A stretch of DNA of 64,000 nt from Cordia subcordata (lineage: Eukaryota > Streptophyta > Magnoliopsida > Boraginales > Cordiaceae), in NCBI GenBank assembly GCA_028554755.1, contig JAPTOF010000010.1, positions 14,084,501 through 14,148,500 of the forward strand, read 5' to 3'. Below are positions 46,032-58,449 of this stretch, piece after piece. Numbering within the stretch: position 1 is the first letter of the stretch; each line of letters starts with the position of its first letter. Position numbers and translations under genes: made by a program. The notes under the pieces are model-generated. The model saw only the letters and a program-made list of their open reading frames with translations, did not search any database and was not told where the DNA came from.

Positions 46032-48850
46032 AATGTTTATTATGTTTCAAACACTTAGAAAAACCTAATTTCCATTTCTTAGTTATAAATGGATGGTTTT
46101 TCAGTTTGTTTTCATTCTAATGTTCATATCAGTAAAGATGGGAATTCTATATGTTCTGGTAGATTACATAATAGTTTATTCTATTTATACCTTACTAATG
46201 TTGTAATACACAACACTGAAAGAGTAAAGTCTCTTAAAAAGAAGGTTCCTCAAACCATTGATACCTATCTTTGGCATTTGTGTTTGGGACATATCATTCA
46301 AAAATGCATTTAGAGGTTAGTCGAGGATAGGCCTCTTGGTTTATTAGATCTCGGGGATCTACCTTATGTATACCTTGTCTAAAAGGGAAGATAACTAAGC
46401 GTCTATTCTCTTCTAGGAGACATGAGGCCAAAGAGGTATTGTAATTTGTGCATACTGATGTATATGGTCCTATAAGCACAGCAGCTCGTAAAGGTTGTGA
46501 GTATTTCATTACGTTCATGAATGATTACTCTAGATATGATTATGTTTATCTGATGCAATGCAAGTCTAAATCTTTTGAAAAATTCAAGGAATTTAATGTT
46601 GAGCCAAAGCAAAAATTAGATAAAGATATTAAAGCTATTCGGTCTAATTGTGGTGGCAAATAACTCTTAGGTGAGTTCAGGGATTATCTCACGCAGTAAG
46701 GGATTATGGCGTAGTCGACTGCATCAAGCACTTCCCAGTAGAATGGTATGACAGAAAGGAGGAATCATACCCTCTTGGAAATGGTAAGATCGATGATGAG
46801 TCAAGCATCGTTGACTTTATCTTTTTGGGGGTATGCCCTAGAAACAGCGGCATTTATTCTGAATTTGGTATCAACAAAGTTAGTACCTAAGGCATCTCAG
46901 GAAATATGGACGGGGCATAAACCTAACTTGAGTTGTTTACGTATTTGGAGTTGTCCAGCTTACGTACTAAGTAGCTCCGCTACAAAGTTAGAACCTAGGT
47001 CGGAATTATGCTATTTCATTGGGTATCCCAAGGAAACTAGATATGGGATCTTCTATAATCCCAAGGAGCAGAAAGTGCTTATTGGCACTTATTCTAGATA
47101 CTTAGAGGATGATATGGTGATTCAGAAAACACTATAATCAGGAGTTACTCTTGAGAAGATTTATGATAAGTCTCTAAAAGCATCTGCTAATATGAAAACG
47201 GAAAAACAGCCAGTTGTTACTAGTACACTGGAGCCTTATCATAATGGGAGGATTCTCAGGTAGCCTAATAGATACTATGTGGATCAATTTAAGGATCCTA
47301 CCAGTTATGTTGAATCAGTGTCCAAAAAAGAAGCTAACCAGTGACTTAAGGAAATGGATTTTAAGTTGAAGTCTGTGTACTCTAACGTTGTCTGGGAGCT
47401 TGTAGAAGCACCTGAAGGGGTGAAACTTGTAAGGTGCAAGTGGGTCTAAAAAAGGAAGAGAGGAGTTGATGGAAAGGTTGAAACCTTTAAAGCTAGATTG
47501 GTGGCCAAGGGTAGTACCCAAAAAATCAATTACGAGGAAACTTTCTCACTGGTAGCCATGCTAAAATCCATCAGGATACTCCTTGCCATTGCTTGTCATT
47601 ATGACTACGAGATATTATAAATAGACAACAAGAAAGGTTTTCTTAATAGAGAGTTTGACAAGACCATTTATATAACCCAGCCAGATGGATACAATGCAAC
47701 AGGCTAGGAACATATGGTTTGTAAGCTTAAGAAGTCCATTTATGGAATTAAGCAAGCATTTAAAGCGTAGAATATCAAGCTTGATCATGCAGTCAAGTCT
47801 TTTGGCTTTGACCAAAACATTGATGAACCATGTGTGTATAAAAGGTGCAATGCAAACACTGTGGCTTTCCTGGTTTTGTAAATGAATGACATCTTGTTGA
47901 TTGGTAATGATGTGGGAATGTTATCATCCATAAAGGTTTGGTTACCTTATTAGTTCCATATGAAAGATATTAGAGAAGCAAGCTATGTTCTTAGGATCAA
48001 GATTTTCTAAGACTAAAAGAATAGGAAGCTTGTGTTATCCTAAGCTTCCTACATAGAGAAGACATTGGTCAGGTACAATATGGCGAACTCCAAGTTTCTA
48101 GACATGGAGTTACTCTATCTTGGGACCAATGTCCACGAACATCTAAGGAGGTAGAGAAGATGAAGAAGGTCCTTTATGCTTGGGCAGTGGGAAGCCTCAT
48201 ATATGCCATGTTGTATACTAGGCTAGATATCTGTTATGTTGTTGGCATGGTTAGCAGATATTAGTCAAACCCTGAACCAGATTACTGGACTACGGTCAAG
48301 CAAATATTCAAATTTCTTCAGAGAACGAAGGAATATATGCTAGAATACTGCGCAGATAATCTAGTTCCATTGACATATACGGACTCAAACTTCCAGTCAG
48401 ACAGAGATTCTAGGAGGTTTACTTTTGGCTTTGTTTTCACCTCGTTAAAATGTGTAATTTCATGGAAAGTGTGAAGCAGAAATACATCGTGGACTTGACC
48501 ATGAATTCAGAGTATGTAGAGTGCCTGAGGCTGCAAAGGAGGCCATATGTTGAAAAAATTCCTCATTGACCTAAAGGTTGTCCCAATTGTACAGAAGCCC
48601 GTTGTCTTGTATTGTGACAATACAAGTGCTATTGCTTAATGCAAAGAGCATAGGAATCACAGTAGCGGTAAGCACATTAAAAGAAAGTACCACTTGATCT
48701 GGGAGTTCATTCAGAATGGTGACATAGTGGTAGAGAAGATCACTTCAGTTGAGAACTTAGTAAACCCATTCACGAAGACTCTTCTAGAGAAAGTGTTTGC
48801 CACACATGTAGAGTCTATGGGTGTTAGGTTCATAAGAAGTGATCTTTAGT
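46032..48850 (+). pseudogene. C2-outer integrase, RT and RNase H (broken)
   Basis: Integrase: YLWHLCLGHI at 46270, FMNDYSRYDYVYL at 46515, MTERRNHTLLEMVRSM at 46750. The 129-codon open stretch 46748-47137 ends with CYFIGYPKETRYGIFYNPKEQKV. RT at 47380-47980 shows ARLVAKG and KKSIYGIKQA, and the catalytic loop decayed past YVDD (VL*MNDILLIG). RNase H contains YCDNTSAI at about 48615. The PPT AAAGTGGGAGA is at 48852. Stops are frequent. Confidence 0.85.
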
Positions 48851-48863
48851 AAAAGTGGGAGAT

Positions 48864-50574
48864 TGTTGGGATGGTATGCCCTAAAGACCACTTGTACATA
48901 GATATTGGACTGCATATTTAATCATTATATATAATACATTGCGTAAAGGTCTAATGATACCAATGGCTTGGGTACACAGTGAGGCTGGATGCATAATAGG
49001 TCCATGTCTAGCTTTGGGTATCTTATAAAAAATGTCCATAGCTAGATGGTAGGGTTGGGCACTCCACTGGGATAAAGCTATGTAAGCAAGTCTCTCGATA
49101 GGGGTGATCTACCTAGATCATTGGAAGGTCTTTCTGGACTTCGCTTCTAATGCATGTATCAAAAATTGGACAAAACACCATAAATATGTCTTCTAAAACC
49201 GTGGCATCACATATAGAGGGCAACATGCTCACCATTTCCGAGTGACCAATGCTCTTAATCTTGAGCATGTGTAGATAAACTAATAAAGTTGGGTGCAGCG
49301 CTTTGATATACCATGAGGAGAGATCTTGTATGATAAGATTGTTTGCCTCCTACTTTGGGCATTGTGTTCTAATCAATTAGCACATATATGCAACAGTAGA
49401 GTCGATGTGCCCTATTAGATTTGTCCCCTTGGTCATCATAAATCTAGATTTAGTGATATCACATTTCAAGGGTATATCAATAATTTGGCTTGGGGGTCAT
49501 TCCCTACATCAAGAGATCTATGACCAGCGGGTGATCACTATTTTGGACTAGAGATTCCAAGTTTCCAAGTATAGTCTTGGAGGTGATAGTGTGTGTTTGG
49601 ATTGGCCTTGACTACGAGTATATATAAAGGGGCATTTTGGTCATTTCACTCGATTGGTCAAAGACAGAGGTTGCTTCATGTAACAAACTCCTTCCTAGCT
49701 AGTAATTATCCTTGGAGTGCGGCTTTGGTCTTTTGGTGGAGTAGATTGGAGTCAAAATGGCTACGATGTCGCCAAAGTGGTGGCGAGTGTATTTTGGCCA
49801 TTTTAAGAGCCAAGGGTAATTATATTTTTTGGTTGCTCTAATAGCCATTACTCTATTGGATACATAATTGAGAAAATTAATATATGTGGATTGTTTAATT
49901 AAGATTTGAGTTTAGATATTAAGAAGGGATTTTTATCTGGGTCTTTTTAATATAACTTATAGATATCTTAATTGGATAAGCAGAGACCACATGGGAGATA
50001 TTTAGTGTGTGCATGATATGGAATATTTGGATGTCCTTATCCCAAAGGAATATTCCTTATCTAAAAAGTTTAAAGAAGGGTATTATAGGCAATCTATGAT
50101 ATTCTTTAAACCTTATCTTTTTTAGGGTTGCTTAGTACTAAATATAATACAAGATAAGCAAGACCCAATTCTTGAGCCTCTTTAAATATTTTCACTTCTT
50201 GCTGTATGTGCAAGAATTTTCACAGAATAACATTAAAACACACACTAAATCAAATATCCTCAATTTAGCCTATTATCGAGCTTGCCCACTGTATAGCAAA
50301 GTGTATCTAAGTCATAGAGTGAACGATATAGTGGACGAACCACTAGAAGGCTATTTCGAGAAAGATTTAATGCAAAGAGTCCATTTGCAATTGATTCACG
50401 CGACGAGGGTAATGATATCTTCATCTATACTCGTTTATCTTTACATGGTTATATTGATTCCCATGTTTATATCATGTTTTTGTGCTATTTTTGCTACCAT
50501 ATCTTGATTATGAGTTTAAAATTTGAAAATTTGGAACTTAATCTTGCATATAGTAATAGCCATTAGATCCAATA
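48864..50574 (+). repeat. LTR4, 3' LTR of C2-outer
   Basis: 1711 bp, TGTTGGGATGG to GATCCAATA. TATATATAAAG at 49619-49629 is the putative TATA box. Confidence 0.85.
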
Positions 50575-50737
50575 GATGCATCATTATTTATTTTACACCA
50601 TGGCTCTATTATTGTGTATCTCTTGGTATACATTGAAGATATTATCGTTACTAGCAATGACTCTAGGGCAGTTTCAAAAAATTATTGACTCTTTGGGGAA
50701 TAGGTTTTCATTAAAGGACCTTGGTGATTTAACTTTT
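50575..50737 (+). pseudogene. Copia C3 pol, RT centre
   Basis: It continues the RT broken at 17524: ASLFI, LLVYIEDIIVTSNDS-like text (catalytic YVDD as YIED after a frameshift), KIIDSLGNRFSLKDLGDLTF. It is cut by a solo LTR at 50738. Confidence 0.85.
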
Positions 50738-52126
50738 TATTGACTAAATATTCATTATTGATTTTAATGATGAAAAATTATTATCAAAATTCTACCAAAT
50801 ATGCATTATTATGATCATTTTACTAAAAGCATCTTGTGAATTGTCAAATGTGAAAAATAAAGATAGATGCTTGGAAGCTAGAAGAAAATGAGCCATGAAG
50901 AACATTATCTATCAAAGAGCTCAAAATTTGAATAATAAGATGATGAGAAGTTATAAGGCAAAGAAGAAGCGTCATAAAGGGTATCGGATACATTGCTCTA
51001 TTATGAAACACTTTAGAATTGCAAGTGTTAGCTTAAACTTCTACTTTTCATGATACAAACAATTTATATCTCATGAACATTGTCTTTCATAAAATGCAAA
51101 AATGATTTTGAATGCATACATAGCATAAACATATGTTTTGAAATAATCCCAAGCTTCGAAAAATTGTCTACAAAGTGCTTTAAGTTGATTTGGTGTTATG
51201 AAAGTTGGTTAAAAATGGCTTAATATGTGTTTTAGGCTTGTTTGGCTTTGCTTCAGTTTTTCTGGAGTGGTCGGACTCCCTAAGCCGATTGACCGACTAA
51301 CTAGGGAAGTCACCTGGCCAAAACAGAAATACAGGGGAAAAGCCGGACCCCCTGGCCAGTCAACCGGCCAAGGGGTCCGGCTTAACCAGTAAAGCAAAGA
51401 GGCAAGCTAGTTGACCTAGCCAGTCGATCGGCTAAGCGGGTTCTGCATTAAATGTACTAGCCGTTTTATTACCGTTCATGCCCATTTTCATTTGTTTTCT
51501 CACCTACCAAACCCTAACACAAAAACTCTCTTCAAATACCCATTAAAACTCATTCAAAATCATCAATCCAAGCTTGTAACTCTAAAATCATCATTCAATT
51601 GCTGAAATCTTTGAGCTATACTTATGAAATTTTTTAGCTTTCAAGAGCTTTATTAGCTATATCTTCTTGTAAGAAGAACCAATCTATCTTTCACATATTT
51701 CTCAATCTTTCTGATTGTTTACACATTCAAATAGCTTGAACAATCTTGTGAGAATATTTGTTAAGCTTTCAAAAAGTATGAAAAAATCCTAAAGAAAGAA
51801 TCGCTTGGGTTCCTTGAGAAATGGTTTCAAAGAGTTGTAAAACTTGGTTTATACTTCACCAAGAGTTGAAGAAGCATTTTAGTGAAGATTGTTGAAGTCT
51901 TAAGGGGAGCATCCTTGGGCGATGGACGTAGGCAAGGCTGAATCACCTAAAAAAGCATTTGTCTTCCTACTTCTTTAATCTACATTTATAGTTCTTGCTT
52001 GCTTTGATATTATTGTGTTTGATATATTGCCTAAGAGATACTTTATAATTTATGTGGTGAATTTTTAAATACAAAAATTAATAGATATCTTAATTCACCC
52101 CCCCCCCTTAAGATATTTGCACCCAC
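50738..52126 (+). mobile_element. Solo LTR, SIRE/Maximus-like Copia
   Basis: 1389 bp from TATTGACTAAATATTC (TGTTGA with one transition) to GCACCCACA. The CTTTT duplication is perfect at 50733-50737 and 52127-52131. TTTTAATGATGAAAAA near the start and AATTCACCCCCCCCCC..TTTGCACC near the end recall SIRE/Maximus LTRs. A CGACCGG-rich module lies at 51265-51440. Removing it restores the C3 codons GDLTFFLGIN, apart from one extra T. Confidence 0.75.
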
Positions 52127-53025
52127 ACTTTTTTTCTTGGCATTAATGTCAGCATAACAAAAAGTGGAATTTTTCTTTCACAAGAAAACACTTTGCAAAC
52201 CTTTTAGCATCTTCAAAAATGCAAGATACCAAAGAAGTTAAAACACCACTGTCAACATCTTACAATCTCAAATTGATTGATGACTTACCTCCAACTGATC
52301 AAAAGCAATATTGCAGTGTGATTGGGGCTTTGTAATATTTGTCCTTCACGAGACTAGAAATCTCTTCTGCAGTGAATAAATTATCGCAATTTATACATCA
52401 ACCAACAATAAATCATTGGATTGCTATGAAAAGAGTATTGAAATATTTGAAGTCAACTATATGTCATGGTCTGTTACTACGTCCCACATCAAAATTAAAA
52501 CTTGGTGCTTTTTCAGATGCTGATTGGCGTGGGAATATTGATGATAGGTCCTCTACATCAACATATGCAATTTTTCTTGGAGAGAATCTAATCAGCTAGT
52601 CAACCAAGAAACAACAAACAGTGGCAAGGTCTTCAACGGAGGTAGAATACCGTGTAGTTGCAGAGGTAAATTAGTTGCAAATTTTAATTTGTGAATTGAA
52701 GCTACCAATTACTGAAACACTTATTATTTATTGTGATAATGTTGGCACAACTTATTTATGTGCAAATCTAGTGTTCCACTCAAAGATGAAACACATTACT
52801 ATTGATTTTCATTTTGTTCGAAAGCTAGTAGCCAACAAGACCAATAAAGTCTCGCATGTCCATTCAGCTAATCAGTTAGTAGATTCCCTTATGAAACCTC
52901 TTGTAGCTGCTCAATTTCACACTCCTAAAATCAAGCTAGGCATCCTGGTTAGTCCGCCTATCTTGCAGAGGCATGATAATGCACAAGGAGGATTTGCAAT
53001 AACGATAAGTCACAAGTCTGATTAA
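52127..53025 (+). pseudogene. Copia C3 pol, RT end and RNase H
   Basis: RT end: TKSGIFLSQE, SFTRLEISSAVNKLSQFIHQPT, LKYLKSTICHGLLL. RNase H: FSDADWRGNIDDRSSTSTYAIFLG, ARSSTEVEYR, YCDNVGTTYLC, KHITIDFHFVR and the tail VSHVHSANQLVDSLMKPL. Open stretches are 52339-52599 and 52675-53025. A few stops and the RSSTEAEY-to-EVEY change mark decay, but this is the best preserved pol in the nest. Confidence 0.9.
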
Positions 53026-53480
53026 TGACATATTAGATTGCTCTTTATCTGATAAAGTTTTTGATAGAGCTGATCAAGAAGTCACGTTGTATGCAAACAC
53101 TAGTCCTGTATGATAAATACTGATGTACTTGTAATTTGTTGAGTGTAAAAAATATAGCTCTATTTTCTTACTATTTTCCTCTTTGAAAATCTTTTAACCC
53201 AAAAAAGAAGTTTTTCTTCTTGTAAATATGTGCAAGTTTATATAGATTTGAAGTTTCTGATCATCATATATTAGATATATCATTTAAATTATGATAACAA
53301 AAAAAAAAGATATATTAGTTATTCAAAGATAGAACTGTTTCTCTTTTTTTCTTTAAGAATCTTCTAAACCCCAAAATAAAAGCTCTCCCTGAAAATATTT
53401 GCAAGTTTACATAGAACTAGAAGATTCCAATCATCATTTGATATTCTTGTATATTTTGAATATTTTTTAGTTATCTATAT
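53026..53480 (+). mobile_element. Probable 3' UTR/LTR of C3
   Basis: No second LTR is in the window to set its borders. A degenerate tandem pair (53175-53275 and 53340-53445) shares AATCTT.TAA.CC.AAA, TTGCAAGTTTA.ATAGA and GATCATCAT blocks. Confidence 0.4.
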
Positions 53481-53884
53481 CATGTGTTTTGCTAGGGAGT
53501 ATGGATTATGTTAGAAGAAAGATTAATGGTTAATTCATTTTTATTGTTATTTGTCATAACTAAATGTTGGTAAAAAATTCTAATCAATTTTTCTTACAAT
53601 AATGGGAACTTAGTTTTATTTTCCCTCCAAGAAGTTATGCTTCTAAGAGTTCTTAATATGCCATTTTTTACAGTGATAAAATAGAATATTCAAAATTAGT
53701 TGTGTATTATATATTACAATAAAGTAAGCACCAACTACACAAATAAAAAAAATCAATATTAACAACATATATTACATTGAAATGTGAGACCCATAAGTAA
53801 TTTTTTTCCTTTATTTTTTACCGTTAACATTATTTTTTTAATTTTTAATGAATAGTGTTACAACTTGATGAAAATTGAGACTAG
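53481..53884. other. AT-rich intergenic DNA
   Basis: No gene or clear repeat seen. Confidence 0.4.
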
Positions 53885-55500
53885 TATTGTGTTTGTTTAC
53901 AGCTTATCATAAGCATCTTATTTCATATCTTATATCAAAAAGCATGTTTGTTTTGGGCTTATGATAAGATACTTATTTTAAGACAACTTATTTGTAGTAT
54001 AAAAATTTAAACAAGGCCCATGCATCTTATATCTTATTTGGGACACGCTTGAAATTTTTGAAATGTTTAATGAAACTTTTCTTTCCATCAGTACCCTCAT
54101 GTTTTTACATTAATACCAATGTTGCCCTCCATCTGCATCTGATGTTCTCAAGACTCCAACCATTAAAAAAATCCCTAGTCAAACACAGCACTCTCATCGA
54201 ACTACTACAACCAAGCTTAAAGAAGAAGAAGAAGAAGAAGAAGAAGGGATCAAGCTCACTGTTGCAGTGTTGTGTCGTCTTCTAATCGCCATGCGACCAG
54301 TTTTTTTTTTCCCCAAAATCTTCTTACACTTCTTTTTCTTATGTTGTGAAATATGAAAAAAAAATGCCTTTACTTACTAGATCATTTCGTTTGGGGTGAG
54401 CTTTCTTTCGATCTAATATTAGGCACCAAGAGAGAGTACTTTTATTTTTTCCTAATGCACATTTTGAAAAATTTGGGGTTGATGAGAAAGGGGAAGAAGG
54501 AAAGGAAAATGGGTCTGTTGCTTTTGTCTGATATGTATTATTTTTTTTTCCTCTTCTCCTTTTTTCTCTACTAAACTATGTGTGTCTGGGGAGGGGGGGT
54601 TGCTTTCTTTTGGGTTTATGGGTTATGGCTAGTGGAAGAGAAAATTAAAAAGAATAGAGAAAAGTGGGTTTATGGGTTATCAAGTGAGGAGAAAATTGTT
54701 TTAGAGGCAGAGTTCTTATGCTTCAAGATAGTTAAAACTATTTGCTGCTTCTCTGGGGAGGAAGAAAAATTTTTTCAAGACTTCTTGCCATGTCTACTGG
54801 AATAAGACAATTTTCAGCGCATTTTGTGCTTTTTCACTGCCTTATGCTAATTATAAAAGGGAGATGAAGTTCATTAGTCCTACGTGGAGTCAAAGAGTGT
54901 CGACTAAGAGTAAAAAGCTTTCTTGAAGAAGCGGTGGCTCAAAGTAATAACATCGTTCATTGAGAAAATACAAACATCACAAGTGCTAGTAGTAATATGA
55001 ACTAGGGGGAGATGGATCAAATTCGTGATAACATTTGCTATGACATTTGGCAAAGGAGGGAAATTGTATTGTAAATGGATCACTGTATTTATTATAATGT
55101 TTGGCAAGGCAGAGAAGTGCTTTGTAAACTTTTATAATTTTGTATTAACATATTTGTTGTCACTTATGTAGTTTTTTTTAATTTATTTAATAGTTCTTTG
55201 AATTTTAATTTTATAATTAGTGACATTATAGTAACATATATGATGACACAAGAAGATTTTTTTTTTGTCAAAATAGGTTATATTAATAATTTTAGATTAA
55301 ATTTAGAATACTTGTAGATCAATCAATTCTATTATTAGATATTTTAGGGTATTTTGGTCAACTCAAATTATTTTAGTATTTTAGATTAAGTTAATAAGAC
55401 TTTTAGACCAAATAGTCTTATTACATCATACACTTGTTTCTTATAAGATACTTATGAAATTTCAGATTTCATATAAGACTATTCCAAACATGCCATAAAT
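53885..55500. mobile_element. Possible non-autonomous DNA transposon (weak)
   Basis: The left end has repeated TGTTTG, CTTATCATAAG and ATCTTATTTCATATCTTAT blocks. The right end has inverted counterparts (CTTATAAGATACTTATG, ATTTCATATAAGACTATTCCAAACATGCC). Inner sequence has an (AAG)n tract near 54220-54245 and T-rich runs but no recognised gene. Ends and duplication could not be fixed. Confidence 0.3.
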
Positions 55501-55734
55501 AATAATAATCCATGAATGTTTAGATTGAAAAAAAAATATATCCTCAATAAACAGATGGATTATTTTTTCAATAAAGCTAATTGATATTATCTAAAGTATA
55601 CGATACATAAATCTATATAAATATCAAATTGTTGAGTTACGGTGTCATGTGACACTGCTCAACTCATTCAATTTTAGTTTTTATTATATTTATTGTAATA
55701 AATTAAAGATAAGTGATGTTAACAATAAAAAATA

Positions 55735-56463
55735 GGGTAAAATGTATCTTACCCTCTTATGATTTATCATAAGTGCATAACATCCTCTGTGATGTCAAAA
55801 GTCCCATAACAAGCTCTTGTGGTGAGTAAAAGTTACACGTCCACTCCTTACCATATACATTTCTTTAACAATGTTAAAAATTTATGACAAAAAGAACATT
55901 AATAACGTTACCAACTCATTTAATTTTTTCTTTAATCAAACACGTACTTAACAATCAATAAAAACCCAAATTCTCAAAACACTTAATGACAAACCCCTCT
56001 ATTTTATATGAATGGCAAGCATGCACCAGCTAACACTTTAAAAAAGAAAGAAAAGAAAAGAAAAACTGACATTGCAGCCAGGAGAATGTAAGTGATGTAT
56101 ATTTGTCACATGAAGTGATAATGAAAACAGGTTTAGTGTGGCCTTGTGGATTATATCATAATTGTCAAACCGTAAAATTAAGGTATTATATGTGTAAGTA
56201 CGTGTGTATATATATAGTTAAAATTAATTTTCATTTCACATGCCAATTCAACTTAGTCATGTATGTATTAATGATGCATGCATGATGTAATTGAATGAGC
56301 GAATAAGGTTATTTATTTATTTTTATTTCAAATTTTTAACACAGTTAGAGTAATATAAATGTTAGGGTGCGCATGAAATTTTTACTCATCACAAGAGGTT
56401 GTTGTGCTACTTTTGATACCACAGAGGGTGTTATATCACAAGAGGATCTAGTACATTTTATCC
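55735..56463. mobile_element. Mutator-like MITE with ~100-bp terminal inverted repeats
   Basis: Left GGGTAAAATGTATC..CCTCTTATGAT..CATCCTCTGTG matches the reverse complement of the right end GGATAAAATGTACTAG..CCTCTTGTGAT..CACCCTCTGTG for about 100 bp. The flanks TAAAAAATA (55726-55734) and TGAAAAGTA (56464-56472) agree at 7 of 9 positions, both differences being transitions. The flank length counted here overlaps one base of either end. The 9-bp duplication and long repeats point to the Mutator superfamily. No transposase. Confidence 0.7.
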
Positions 56464-56472
56464 TGAAAAGTA

Positions 56473-58440
56473 ATATTAGTTACATAAATTGTAATTCTTG
56501 AGATGTAGCATGCAGTTATTGCTTTCTCAATTTTAAATTTGATTTTCTTTTGTTGTTACAATCAGTTTTTTTTTTCCCGTTTTTGATATGTGACTGCTAT
56601 TCTGACTTGGTAGATTGAAACTAAATAGTAATGTACATGAATGTTTAGATCAAAAGAAATATAATTTTTTAATAAAATTGACTGACCTTTAATTCATAAA
56701 AATATAAAATAAAAAATATATTATATCGGCGCGACACCCGTGGATTGCAAGGAATTTAGGCTAGTTTTTAATAATTAAGGAACAAATAATATAAATTATA
56801 TTAAAATAACATGACTAACATTTAACTATTAAAATTCGTTCACTACGTAATGAAAGTTCGGAGAAGTCAAAAAGTCTGTTCCCTCTTTCACTTTTTAAAT
56901 ATCAGATGGGGTAGTGGAGAAAAAAGTTCAAACAATTTCATATTTGTGGGACATGTAATATTGTATAGAGGGGAGAAACAAGAAAGAGCAAAGCTTACCT
57001 ACATTCCTTAAAGCACGCCAATAATATAGCACTCTGTGTTGATTGACAAATGAGCCAAAAGTGCTTTAATCTTAAAAGTGAGTCTGATGATTGCATTCTC
57101 ATTCTTAATGGCATAATTGAAAAGCGTACCATGAAGATTACAAGAATCTGTTATGTATTTTTTATTTTTTTTTTGGAGTTAAAGTATTTTTAAAATTTCT
57201 ATCAGGTCGAAACAGATAAAATTTTTTTTCAACAAGTGCGTTTTTTAGGGTTCGAATTTATGTTCTTTCTCTTCACGTTTGAATTTTTATGCTCGGAAAG
57301 GTGGTCGTTGCCCACCAACACATTCTCCAGGAGCGTGAGAGCAGAAAGCCCAATTGGAATGCGACCAACTAGGATTCTCTTCCATGCAATAATGCACAAA
57401 GTTCGTACAATCTGCAGACCACCTCAAAAGCCACACGCGCACCAAAAGGGCGTTACGTATTAGCTCCCTCTAATCTTTTACAAGTGAAATTAAGGGTTCA
57501 ATTGCAACTTCTTTCTCATGATTTTTCGAATTAATTACTTAATTGTTTATCTTTAAAAATTTATCCAACAAATTTTTTCTTTTGGAATTTTTAAAAGTGG
57601 TACAATAATTTATCTAATAATCTCTTTGTATCCTAGCTAACTGGGAACATCCTCACTTTATGTGCGAATATGGTATTAATTTAGAAAATTATTATAAATA
57701 TAGACAAAATCGCCTATGTTTATAAATACATTAACTAGTTAACTCCCATCTTTTAAAAAAAAAAAAAAAAATTAGCTGCTTAGCCCTGCAATGTGGTCTT
57801 TCTTGACGATTTTGTTAATGGAGTGAAAAATAGTAATAAAAAAGGTACGAGTGTATCACCTTTGAAAGTTATAAAGACAGGGAATAAGCAGAGAATTACG
57901 CAAACTACAAAGGCAAAACGTGCATTTGCCGTGCTTGTCTATATTGATATTTCTTTTTTTTTTTTAAAAAAAAATATATGTTTTTTTTCAACAATTTTTT
58001 ATCACAGTGTTTCTTTTGAGAAATTAAAAATTCTGAATTTAAAAAAAAAATATTTGAGCATTTTTTTTAAAATTTTAACTTTTTTAAAAGTCAAACCAAC
58101 CAGTTATTATCAAAAGATCATATTTTTTTTATTAAAAAAAATACTTTTTTTTAAAAAAAAATATCAATCCAAACAAATTCTAAATCTTATCTCATTAAAT
58201 AGAACCCATCGTATAAATTCAAGAGAAACTACTTACTCGTGTTAATGCCCTGTACAGAAAAAGCAGAGACAAGAGTAGATCAATTGAATAAAGTTTGACC
58301 CACTACTATTTTGTGTCAGAACTATTCATTTATTAGTTCCAAATATTAAAAAAAAATTGTCATTTAAATGCTTTAATCTAATTTCACCAAATTTAGATAA
58401 GAATTTTAATATGTTTATGGTAACTGCTTAACTTAACGTT
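56473..58440. other. AT-rich intergenic DNA
   Basis: No supported gene. 57236-57470 is less AT-rich and open in one frame for 75 codons but matches nothing known. 57950-58175 is an almost pure A/T homopolymer tract with alternating T and A runs, which can fold on itself. Confidence 0.5.
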
Positions 58441-58449
58441 ACTCTCCCT

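Larger units (their letters stand above)
17525..50574 (+). mobile_element. C2-outer: Angela-type Copia with nested insertions (33 kb)
   Basis: LTR1 (17525-19251) and LTR4 (48864-50574) flank it. Target duplications are GATAT (17520-17524) and GATGC (50575-50579), two transitions apart. Both sides join the same codons of C3 RT (SQSD|ASLFI). Its own parts are a PBS at 19254, leader, gag at 20882-21049, 41709-41954 and 43564-44211, and pol at 46032-48850. These are separated by Y, T2 and T3. By eye, LTR1 and LTR4 share variants (GCTTTGGTCTTTTGGTG then TGGAGTCAAAATGG) that LTR2 and LTR3 lack, which supports this pairing. LTR length, TGTTGG/CCAACA termini and gag text fit the Angela (Tork) lineage. 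Confidence 0.8.

Noticed and set aside
54049..54805. Three consecutive plus-strand ORFs (78, 73, 75 codons) as a gene
   Set aside because: Low-complexity K and F runs, no domain, and no convincing splice structure joining them.
56720..56770. Second Helitron terminus (GACACCCGTGGATTGCAAGG, CTAG at 56761)
   Set aside because: The hairpin is imperfect, orientation of hairpin and CTAG conflict, and no partner end was found.
57793..58245. 150-codon ORF
   Set aside because: Lys/Phe/Ile/Leu runs come from A and T homopolymers; not a credible protein.
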